Part shown: one piece after another, positions 1 to 5,606 of the stretch
How the letters are laid out: each line of letters opens with the position of its first letter
Position numbering within the stretch: the first letter of the stretch is position 1
Origin: an uncultured Lachnospiraceae bacterium
GTDB lineage: Bacteria; Bacillota; Clostridia; Lachnospirales; Lachnospiraceae
Length of the DNA stretch: 9,319 bases
Direction: 5' to 3'
Assembly: GCA_902803015.1 (NCBI GenBank)
Contig: CADCOL010000154.1
Span: 1 to 9,319, forward strand
Made by a program: the position numbers and the translations under genes
The notes under the pieces: model-generated
Database searches by the model: none
What the model was told of the DNA's origin: nothing
The model's input: only the letters and a program-made list of their open reading frames with translations

Positions 1-105
1 GCCGATCAGCATACCGACCACCCAGTACCCCGCAATCTGCTTTAACTGCACGAGGAAGTAGTAGCCGACATATAGGAATTCTCTTTTTGCAACTTCTAAA
101 AACAT
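1..105 (-). CDS. N-terminal fragment of an integral membrane protein, probably a permease
   Basis: Only the first 35 codons are in the window; the gene continues past the left edge. The translation begins MFLEVAKREFLYVGYYFLVQ and continues into a hydrophobic segment with an aromatic-rich start (YVGYYF) and the stretch GYWVVGMLIG. This resembles the beginning of UPF0718/DUF318-type permeases, but that assignment is recalled from family style and is tentative. The ATG lies 8 bp after the TAA stop of the DUF362 gene, so the two are almost certainly co-transcribed. Only a weak purine run (AAAG) precedes the ATG, which suggests translational coupling to the upstream gene. The substrate cannot be inferred. 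Confidence 0.55.
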   Translation of the reverse strand, partial: MFLEVAKREFLYVGYYFLVQLKQIAGYWVVGMLIG

Positions 106-113
106 CTTTTACT

Positions 114-1196
114 TTAATAATCCAGTGAAATCAGCTTGTACGCGCGGTTGCCGAGTCCGATTTCCTGCGCATGCTTTAAAATATGCAAACCGTTCTTGCT
201 AAGGATTCGCTCCTGCAATGAGCCGCCGTCCTGCGCCGCAAAAACCTGATCGATGCAGGCCTGGTCCAGTGCCACCGGATCCAGTGATGCAAAAATACCG
301 ATATCCGCCATATCCACCGCTGCCGGCGTGGAAACGCAGTCACAGTCCACGGACATATTGTTCATGACATTGATAAAAATGATTCGCTCGCCGTGTCCCA
401 TGTAATCGTAAACGGACTTTGCCGCCTCCGCCATGGACTCGGTAAAGATGTCCTGATTCGTGGTAAGTGCCGCAAGCGTAATCGTCGGTTTCTTTAATTT
501 TCCGCCGGAATGGATGCGAACCTTACCCTGTGAAGAACCGAAACCGATGGAAATATTCTTCATCGCGCCGCCGAAGCCCGCCATCGGATGGCCCTTAAAA
601 TGTGTCAGCGTAATCACGTAATCGTAATTTTCGAGATTTTTACCGACCCAGTTTTCCTTTAAATTCCTGCCGCCGTCCACGGGAATCACCATGTATCCGT
701 CGCGGTCCAAAATATCCACGTCCGCAATTTCCGTAAAGCCGTGATCTTTCGCCACCTGCAGATGCATCTCGGTTTCCATTCTCTGTGAACCGGAATATGC
801 GGTATTACACTCTACAATCGTACCGTCCACACTCTGTACCAGTTCCTTAATCAACTGCGGATCCAGATGGTTCGGATTGCCCGCCTCACCGGTGGAAAGC
901 TTAATCGCTACGTTTCCGGAAGGGGTTGCACCGAGTGCTTCGTATGCCTTCCAAAGTCCCTCGGGACTTATATCGTTCGTGTAAAAAACATCGGAATAAG
1001 CCACATTTTCTCCCAAATCCGCCACGTTGTAGGATTCATGCGGCTCTATATCGTAATGCATGTGCGCCGTATAAACAATGTATCCGACAATCAGCAAAAG
1101 CACTACCGCCGCAAGCGCAATCAGGATTTTGGGCAGGATTTTTTTCTTCCCTTTTTTTCTGCTTTCCGTATTCTTATTTACCTTGTTTTCGCTCAT
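114..1196 (-). CDS. Membrane-anchored DUF362 family protein
   Basis: This 360-residue protein resembles the DUF362 family, whose biochemical role is poorly defined; many relatives are linked to iron-sulphur chemistry. The ATG at 1196 is chosen because GGGAG precedes it at good spacing. An upstream in-frame ATG at 1250 would add 18 residues without a comparable site. Residues 1-19 are very basic (KNTESRKKGKKK), residues about 22-43 form one transmembrane helix, and the rest is soluble. By the positive-inside rule the main domain would lie outside the membrane. Family-like motifs are THFKGHPMAGFGGAMKNISIGFG at about 198-220 (given here as key residues H199, G202, G207-G210, K213, N214), VMNNMSVDCDC at 277-287 and ASLDPVALDQAC at 303-314. 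The four cysteines are C130, C285, C287 and C314. No CxxCxxC ferredoxin module is present, unlike other DUF362 proteins. It heads a unit with the membrane protein that follows. Confidence 0.82.
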   Translation of the reverse strand: MSENKVNKNTESRKKGKKKILPKILIALAAVVLLLIVGYIVYTAHMHYDIEPHESYNVADLGENVAYSDVFYTNDISPEGLWKAYEALGATPSGNVAIKLSTGEAGNPNHLDPQLIKELVQSVDGTIVECNTAYSGSQRMETEMHLQVAKDHGFTEIADVDILDRDGYMVIPVDGGRNLKENWVGKNLENYDYVITLTHFKGHPMAGFGGAMKNISIGFGSSQGKVRIHSGGKLKKPTITLAALTTNQDIFTESMAEAAKSVYDYMGHGERIIFINVMNNMSVDCDCVSTPAAVDMADIGIFASLDPVALDQACIDQVFAAQDGGSLQERILSKNGLHILKHAQEIGLGNRAYKLISLDY

Positions 1197-1263
1197 GATA
1201 TTCTCCCTGAGATAATTCATTTCGTAATTTTCACTCTGAAATATGCACATATCAATTCAGTTT

Positions 1264-1293
1264 ATTTTACTATGAAAATCACTCCTTTCGCAA
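1264..1293 (-). promoter_or_regulatory. Candidate promoter of the DUF362 gene
   Basis: Reading the minus strand, a -35-like TTGCGA (1293-1288) and a -10-like TAAAAT (1269-1264) are separated by 18 bp. This would place the start site about 60 nt upstream of the ATG at 1196. The boxes match the housekeeping sigma consensus at 4/6 and 5/6 positions. This is a by-eye prediction. Confidence 0.45.
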
Positions 1294-1309
1294 TCGTTTT
1301 ATATCTCGT

Positions 1310-1327
1310 GCATTTGTCCGCAAATGC
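1310..1327. promoter_or_regulatory. 18-bp inverted repeat, candidate operator
   Basis: Two perfect 7-bp arms, GCATTTG and CAAATGC, flank the spacer TCCG. The repeat ends 3 bp before a perfect TATAAT (1331-1336) that reads toward the glycosyltransferase-like gene, and it lies 17 bp upstream of the DUF362 -35 box on the other strand. That location is typical of a repressor operator able to affect one or both divergent genes. The binding protein is unknown and no regulator gene is adjacent. Confidence 0.45.
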
Positions 1328-1330
1328 GTG

Positions 1331-1336
1331 TATAAT
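1331..1336 (+). promoter_or_regulatory. Candidate -10 box for the GT-C-like gene
   Basis: A perfect TATAAT lies 48 bp upstream of the ATG at 1384. No good -35 hexamer is found at 16-18 bp; that stretch is occupied by the 18-bp inverted repeat and its left flank. The promoter may therefore depend on an activator, or the inverted repeat may be the dominant element. A small hairpin (GACTT/AAGTC, 1349-1364) follows in the leader. Confidence 0.45.
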
Positions 1337-1383
1337 GGAAATGTTGATGACTTACAAAAAAGTCGTTTTTGAAAGGACAATCC

Positions 1384-3093
1384 ATGAAAAACAAACTGTC
1401 AAAAATCGATTACATCATCACACTGATTTTCCTGGGGTTGGAAGGCATTCTTGCAATCGGTGTTCTGGCTTTCGTCATCACCGGTCATTACTACCGCTCC
1501 CTCGGCTGTATCCTGTGGGGACTGGTACTCTGTCTTGTCTATTTTATCCGGCCTTCGTCGCCGCTCCATAAAATCACGGCATTCCCGGATCCGATTGATT
1601 CAAATGATGCAAAGAATAATCTTTTAAAGCGAATGGGCCTTACCCCGCAGGCAGTTGTCACGATGGCAACCTGCGTGGTTCTGATTCTCGCATCCGTCAT
1701 TCCGATGGGCGCAGCGCCCGCTTATAACGGCGAATATCCGGAACATCGCAACCAGTACGAGCTTTTGGCGCGTTCCTTCCTGCACGGTCATATTTACATA
1801 GAATACGATGACATCGATCCGCTCCTTGAGACCATGAACAATCCCTACGATCCCGCGGAACGAAGCGAACTCGGTGTTTCGGTACACAATGACAATGCTT
1901 ACTACAATGGACATTACTATATGTATTTCGGCGCAGTGCCTGTGGTGATGCTGTTTTTGCCGTATCTGGCGCTTTCCGGACGCGATTTGAACACCTACCA
2001 CGCAACGCAGTTTTATACGGCATTTGCCATCATCGGAATCTTTTTGCTCTTCTACCAGATTGGTCGGAGATATTTTAAAAAATCGATGTCCCTCATCACC
2101 TATCTCTGCCTCTGCACTGCCATGGCAGTCATCGTAAGCAGCTGCCCGATTGCGATTCCGGCGCTTTACTGCACCGCGACATCTTCCGCATCCTGCATGA
2201 TGATCTGGAGCATCTATTTCTTCTTTACCGGTGTCTTTCTTGCGGACCCCGTGGAGAAACGCTGGAAACGCGTTCTTTTATGCGTACTCGGTTCCTTCTT
2301 CGGTGCACTGGCATTCGGATGCCGTCCGACGGCAGCGCTCGGAAACATCCTTTTGATTCCGTTCTGTGCAGAGTATATTCGAAGCGAAGTTGCCGCAAAG
2401 AAAGCGGCGGGTTCGAAGGCAAACGGCGCCGAGCTGGCGTTGCGTGTCTGCATCGTTGCACTGCCCTATGTAATTATTCTTGCGATTTTAATGGTTTATA
2501 ATTACGCGCGTTTTGAAAGCCCGTTTGAATTCGGACAATCCTATCAGATGACCGGTTTTGACCAGAGCAATTACGGTTCCGGTCTGTCAAACTTCAGTGA
2601 AGTGCGTATCGTAAACGGTATCTTTACGAACTTTATCGGATTCAGCGGAATCCGCGGCATTTTCCCGTACATCTACTATCAGAGCGCTTTCATAAACTAT
2701 CCGGTTCTGCTCGCGGTATTCGGCATTTTCTTAAAACGAATCCGCGATTACGGAAAAAAGCATCACCTGAATCTTTTCATGGCAATGCTTTTTATCGGAC
2801 CTTTATTTACGACTTTCATGCAGATCGGCTGGGCGCCAGGCGACGGAAGCGCGGAACGCTACCGCATGGACATCTATTACATGATGGTGGTACTTGCATT
2901 CCTTACCATCGGATTCTTCTTAAAATATCAGTGCGAAGAGCGCCGTGCAAGGTTTGCTGCACTGACCTGCCTGTTTTGCATCTGTGCGGTCGGTATTACG
3001 GTATTCTTCCTGCTCTACCCGTGCGATTACAACTACATGCACTGGTTCCCGGAAAAGCTCGACATCTTCCGCGAGATTCTCGTGCTGCACTGA
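1384..3093 (+). CDS. Polytopic membrane protein, GT-C type glycosyltransferase-like
   Basis: A 569-residue protein with about ten or more hydrophobic helices. The start at 1384 is supported by AAAGGA six bases upstream; an in-frame ATG at 1369 lacks such a site. Two helices lie in residues 10-55 and one at about 88-108. A large loop then carries NQYELLARSFLHGHIYIE (123-140), the NPYDPAER motif (153-160) and YYNGHYYMYFGAVP (173-186). Later come FESPFEFGQSYQ (377-388) and ERYRMD (491-496). These motifs recur in bacterial GT-C fold membrane proteins related to the PMT/ArnT group, which transfer sugars from polyprenyl-phosphate donors on the outer face of the membrane. Donor and acceptor are unknown, and no cell-wall or glycan genes are visible nearby. 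It is flanked by its own promoter region and a terminator, so it is probably monocistronic. The fold assignment is inference from motif style. Confidence 0.72.
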   Translation: MKNKLSKIDYIITLIFLGLEGILAIGVLAFVITGHYYRSLGCILWGLVLCLVYFIRPSSPLHKITAFPDPIDSNDAKNNLLKRMGLTPQAVVTMATCVVLILASVIPMGAAPAYNGEYPEHRNQYELLARSFLHGHIYIEYDDIDPLLETMNNPYDPAERSELGVSVHNDNAYYNGHYYMYFGAVPVVMLFLPYLALSGRDLNTYHATQFYTAFAIIGIFLLFYQIGRRYFKKSMSLITYLCLCTAMAVIVSSCPIAIPALYCTATSSASCMMIWSIYFFFTGVFLADPVEKRWKRVLLCVLGSFFGALAFGCRPTAALGNILLIPFCAEYIRSEVAAKKAAGSKANGAELALRVCIVALPYVIILAILMVYNYARFESPFEFGQSYQMTGFDQSNYGSGLSNFSEVRIVNGIFTNFIGFSGIRGIFPYIYYQSAFINYPVLLAVFGIFLKRIRDYGKKHHLNLFMAMLFIGPLFTTFMQIGWAPGDGSAERYRMDIYYMMVVLAFLTIGFFLKYQCEERRARFAALTCLFCICAVGITVFFLLYPCDYNYMHWFPEKLDIFREILVLH

Positions 3094-3113
3094 TTCGATT
3101 TCCGGATGCAGAA

Positions 3114-3142
3114 AACCCCGCGCAATGCGCGGGGTTCTTTTT
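3114..3142. terminator. Bidirectional intrinsic terminator
   Basis: A perfect 10-bp stem, AACCCCGCGC / GCGCGGGGTT, closes a 3-base AAT loop. On the plus strand it is followed by a T-rich run (TTCTTTTTG) and ends the GT-C-like gene 20 bp downstream of its stop. On the minus strand the A-run before the stem provides a shorter U tract (TTTTC). It sits 22 bp past the stop of the CpXC gene, so it probably ends both convergent transcripts. Confidence 0.88.
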
Positions 3143-3163
3143 GTCTGACTGCAATTGTCTGTG

Positions 3164-3841
3164 TTATTTTTCCTCGGACCCGGGTTCAGCGTAATGTACG
3201 AGGTCCATTGCCCAGTTTTGGTCGACCACGATGTCGCCGCTTCGGCGAATCGGCTTTAAGAGGTACTCGAATCTTCCGTCCATGTCCTCGTAATCCTGCA
3301 TGTTAAAATTCGTCGAAATCTCGCCTTCCTTTGTACGGAACGCAACCTGATACTCTCCTTCGGAGCCGTACACATAGGACTCTTTAATCTCGGGAACGAG
3401 ATCCGGATATTCCACCTGAAACTTGGTTAAGTAAAGCAGCTTCGCAAGCTCCATAACACGGTCATCCATGTTTTCGTCGAAGAGCATGATTTTTTCCTTT
3501 AACTGACGGTAACTGCGAACCACGCGGTAAATGTAACGGCCTTTGAGTTCGTCCGCCGCATCGGTTTCCTTTCCGCGGAAAATCGCCTCCGCCTTCTCTG
3601 CATCCGCATCGTTACGCACATAATAAATCATGACACCTTTTTCCACATCATGATACAAAAGACCGTAATCCACAAATACCACGGCACCGCATTTCGGGCA
3701 TTTGTACTCGAAAAGCGTCATATCCTTTAACTTCTTTGCAAGCTCCGGATTTTCCCTGGTGTTGATGCTGTTATAGACAATAAATTCACCGGCCTCACCG
3801 CATTTCGGGCAGGTAATGTTTTTGATTCTGCTTGCTGACAT
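3164..3841 (-). CDS. CpXC domain protein (zinc-ribbon type)
   Basis: A 225-residue soluble protein. Two CPKC knuckles (C11/C14 and C48/C51) frame a segment with YNSINTRENPELAKKLKD (23-40), followed by FVDYGLLYHD (56-65). This arrangement is characteristic of the CpXC family, in which four cysteines are thought to bind zinc; the function is not established. The C-terminal 130 residues are charged and helical, with no membrane segment. The ATG at 3841 has AGGAG at ideal spacing. That site overlaps the TAG stop of the preceding gene (TAGGAG), leaving only 8 bp between the genes, so translation is probably coupled. A terminator follows the gene directly. Confidence 0.8.
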   Translation of the reverse strand: MSASRIKNITCPKCGEAGEFIVYNSINTRENPELAKKLKDMTLFEYKCPKCGAVVFVDYGLLYHDVEKGVMIYYVRNDADAEKAEAIFRGKETDAADELKGRYIYRVVRSYRQLKEKIMLFDENMDDRVMELAKLLYLTKFQVEYPDLVPEIKESYVYGSEGEYQVAFRTKEGEISTNFNMQDYEDMDGRFEYLLKPIRRSGDIVVDQNWAMDLVHYAEPGSEEK

Positions 3842-3849
3842 TTTTTCTC

Positions 3850-4107
3850 CTATTTTCTACGTTTTTTCTTACCTTTGTTTACGATTCTTATTGTCTTGAT
3901 AATGCTTATCGCAACAACACATCCCCATGCACATGCAAGGGAATATTTAAGTGCCTTGCCGGGAAGCGACTTCTTAATGTTCTTCGGTGCAAGGAGCTGG
4001 AAGCATGTAATCAGGGCAAGAATCGGAATTACATGTATTTTTTTGAATTTCTTTTTATGTTTGCATCCGCATTTGCCTTTGAGACATTTACACTTACAAG
4101 TTTTCAT
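3850..4107 (-). CDS. Small Cys/Lys-rich two-helix membrane protein, function unknown
   Basis: I do not recognise this 85-residue protein. The ATG at 4107 follows a GAGGGGG run eight bases upstream; a TTG at 4140 in the same frame could start a longer form but has less support. Residues 4-17 carry five cysteines and a histidine in the pattern CKCKC-x4-CGC-K-H, followed by a lysine run (KHKKKFKK). Two hydrophobic helices follow, about 24-40 and 53-75, separated by PKNIKKSLPGK. The C-terminus is KGKKKRRK. Both ends are strongly basic, so both probably face the cytoplasm. The cysteine cluster could bind metal, which fits its coupling to a CpXC zinc-ribbon gene, but this is inference. A strong promoter lies upstream. 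Confidence 0.7.
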   Translation of the reverse strand: MKTCKCKCLKGKCGCKHKKKFKKIHVIPILALITCFQLLAPKNIKKSLPGKALKYSLACAWGCVVAISIIKTIRIVNKGKKKRRK

Positions 4108-4157
4108 AATCGAGACCCCCTCTCGTGAAAAACTCCGCAAAATATACGTACAGGTAT

Positions 4158-4186
4158 ATTATACTCCTCTTTCGGGAAATATGCAA
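4158..4186 (-). promoter_or_regulatory. Strong candidate promoter for the Cys-rich/CpXC operon
   Basis: On the minus strand TTGCAT (4186-4181) and a perfect TATAAT (4163-4158) are separated by exactly 17 bp. The predicted start site is about 45 nt upstream of the ATG at 4107. This is one of the best promoter matches in the window. Confidence 0.72.
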
Positions 4187-4243
4187 AAGGAGCCTCGCCT
4201 GCGCTGCAGGCGGGACACACCGGAGTGGGAAAAACTATAATTT

Positions 4244-4271
4244 AAAAACCCCTCCCGCTGGAGGGGTTTTT
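4244..4271 (-). terminator. Intrinsic terminator after lysC
   Basis: A perfect 12-bp stem, AAAAACCCCTCC / GGAGGGGTTTTT, encloses a 4-base loop. Read on the minus strand it ends in a T-run and lies 22 bp past the lysC stop, so it ends the act-hom-lysC transcript. The symmetrical A/T flanks could also stop transcription arriving from the other side. Confidence 0.88.
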
Positions 4272-4293
4272 GCACATGCATATAACCGTCTGC

Positions 4294-4773
4294 TTACAGT
4301 TCATCCAGTCCGAAGATGTCATGGATTGCATTGGCAGCACGCTCGCCGTCCTTATCGTCAATCAGAACGGTAACGCGGATTTCGGAAGTGGAAATCATCT
4401 TGATGTTGATGTGCTCGTTGTAGAGGCATTCAAACATCTTTGCCGCAACGCCGGGGTTGCTCATCATGCCGGCACCTACGATGGATACCTTGCATACATT
4501 TTTCTCGATTTCAATATGCTCATAAGCCAAGCGTGCTTTGTTGTCCTCAAGTACCTTCAATGCGTCGTCGCCGAAGGACTCATCCACGGTAAAGGAAATA
4601 TCCTTGGTGTTCTCACGTCCTACGGACTGAAGAATCATATCCACGTTTACGTTTGCTTTTGCAAGGGCATCGAATACACGGAATGCGGTTCCGGGCTTAT
4701 CCTGAAGTCCTACAATTGAAATTCTCTCTGCGCTCTTATCTACGGCTACGCCGCTAACCAACATCTTCTCCAC
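4294..4773 (-). CDS. Possible in-phase aspartokinase beta subunit (internal start in lysC)
   Basis: Inside lysC, at the join of the kinase and ACT domains, the minus strand carries AAGGAGG (4788-4782), a full complement to the 16S rRNA tail. An in-frame GTG (codon 245, 4773) lies 8 bases downstream; a second candidate is the ATG at codon 248 (4764), with GGAG three bases before it. Translation from either would give the isolated ACT-domain region of 159 or 156 residues. In Bacillus subtilis aspartokinase II, an in-phase internal start near the same codon makes the beta subunit of an alpha2beta2 enzyme. The parallel is established knowledge; its use here is inference. Confidence 0.5.
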   Translation of the reverse strand: MEKMLVSGVAVDKSAERISIVGLQDKPGTAFRVFDALAKANVNVDMILQSVGRENTKDISFTVDESFGDDALKVLEDNKARLAYEHIEIEKNVCKVSIVGAGMMSNPGVAAKMFECLYNEHINIKMISTSEIRVTVLIDDKDGERAANAIHDIFGLDEL

Positions 4774-5505
4774 TTTCACATCCTCCTTCACAATAGTTCC
4801 CTCTTCATTGGTAAGAGAGGAACGAACCACCAGCTGTACGCCGTATTTTTTCGCCATTTCAACGGAGCGGTTGTGCAATACGCCCGCACCCAGGGTTGCA
4901 AGATCCAGCATTTCGTCGTACGTAATCTCGGAAAGCTTTCTTGCCTTCTTTACGACTCTCGGATCTGCGGTATATACGCCGTCCACGTCGGTGTAGATTT
5001 CACACATGTCCGCGCGAAGCGCTGCGGCAAGGGCAACGGCCGTGGTATCGGAACCGCCGCGTCCCAGGGTGGTGTAATCATCGTATTTGTTTACGCCCTG
5101 GAAACCGGTGATGATAACAATCTTCTTCTGCTCCAGTTCGTGAATGATACGCTCGGTATCGATTCTTTTCAGTCTTGCATTTCCGTATGCGGATGTGGTG
5201 TGCATCTGTACCTGAAACGCATTTAAGGAAATGGACGGAACACCGAGTACATCCATTGCCATGCTCATAAGTGCCACGGAAGTCTGCTCGCCGGTGGTCA
5301 TAAGCATATCCAGCTCTCTTCTGGACGGGTTGGGATTGATGTCCCTTGCCATCGCAATGAGTTCGTCCGTCATTTTACCCATGGCGGAAAGAACTACAAC
5401 CACGTCGTTTCCCTTTTTGTAATCTTCGATCACTCTCCTGGCAACATTGTAAATACGTTCCTTGTTTGCCACGGAGGTGCCGCCGAACTTCTTAACAACT
5501 AACAT
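4294..5505 (-). CDS. lysC: Aspartate kinase (aspartokinase II type), with two C-terminal ACT domains
   Basis: Phosphorylates L-aspartate with ATP, the first step toward lysine, threonine, methionine and diaminopimelate. The 403 residues match the usual length of the Bacillus aspartokinase II type (about 400-410). The kinase domain shows KFGGTS (6-11), TGEQ (71-74), GRGGSDTTA (148-156) and TDVDGVYTADPR (172-183). The regulatory part has two ACT-like repeats, about 261-330 and 337-403, with KPGTAFRVF (270-278) and ISTSEIRVTVLID (371-383). These normally bind lysine and/or threonine. The ATG has AGGAGG six bases upstream. It is the last gene of the act-hom-lysC unit, 101 bp after hom, and is followed by a strong terminator. 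No lysine riboswitch sits in front of it. An internal ribosome binding site near codon 240 suggests a second product. Confidence 0.96.
   Translation of the reverse strand: MLVVKKFGGTSVANKERIYNVARRVIEDYKKGNDVVVVLSAMGKMTDELIAMARDINPNPSRRELDMLMTTGEQTSVALMSMAMDVLGVPSISLNAFQVQMHTTSAYGNARLKRIDTERIIHELEQKKIVIITGFQGVNKYDDYTTLGRGGSDTTAVALAAALRADMCEIYTDVDGVYTADPRVVKKARKLSEITYDEMLDLATLGAGVLHNRSVEMAKKYGVQLVVRSSLTNEEGTIVKEDVKVEKMLVSGVAVDKSAERISIVGLQDKPGTAFRVFDALAKANVNVDMILQSVGRENTKDISFTVDESFGDDALKVLEDNKARLAYEHIEIEKNVCKVSIVGAGMMSNPGVAAKMFECLYNEHINIKMISTSEIRVTVLIDDKDGERAANAIHDIFGLDEL
4782..4788 (-). promoter_or_regulatory. Internal Shine-Dalgarno inside lysC
   Basis: AAGGAGG on the coding strand over the codons for V239-K240-E241-D242, 8 bases before GTG codon 245. 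It supports the internal-start call for the beta form. A Lys-Glu dipeptide can produce AAGGAG by chance, so position and spacing are the main argument. Confidence 0.5.
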
Positions 5506-5558
5506 GTCGTCCTCCTAGTGTATATATTTCTCCCCATTCATTATCTGAGTTAAGGCTC

Positions 5559-5604
5559 GCCCGGCAGCTTGCCGGGCAGGCTTGCGGTGCACGAGCAAGC
5601 GTGC
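5559..5604 (-). other. Intercistronic hairpins between hom and lysC
   Basis: The 101-bp gap holds a perfect 8-bp hairpin (GCCCGGCA/TGCCGGGC, 5559-5577, 3-base loop) with no U tract after it. Upstream in the transcript are two overlapping, mutually exclusive stems: GCACG/CGTGC (5589-5604) and GCTTGC/GCAAGC (5580-5600). They could shield the hom 3' end, tune the lysC/hom mRNA ratio, or be a weak attenuator. No promoter with both boxes is visible here. Confidence 0.5.
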
Positions 5605-5606
5605 GC

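Noticed and set aside
867..1571. Long plus-strand open frame of 234 codons opposite the DUF362 gene
   Set aside because: It is antisense to a well-supported gene and runs into the start of the GT-C-like gene. It has no ribosome binding site and a composition (Arg/Cys/His rich) typical of a shadow frame.
4108..4140. TTG start extending the Cys-rich protein by 11 residues
   Set aside because: The ATG at 4107 has a better-placed GAGGGGG site, and the extra residues add no recognisable feature.
4196..4212. Hairpin CGCCTGC/GCAGGCG upstream of the Cys-rich gene
   Set aside because: A perfect 7-bp stem with a 3-base loop, but no U tract on either strand and no conserved context. It lies between the lysC terminator and a promoter and may be spacer structure.
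5506..5606. Lysine riboswitch before lysC
   Set aside because: The gap is about 100 bp with simple hairpins and is too short for the long multi-stem lysine aptamer.
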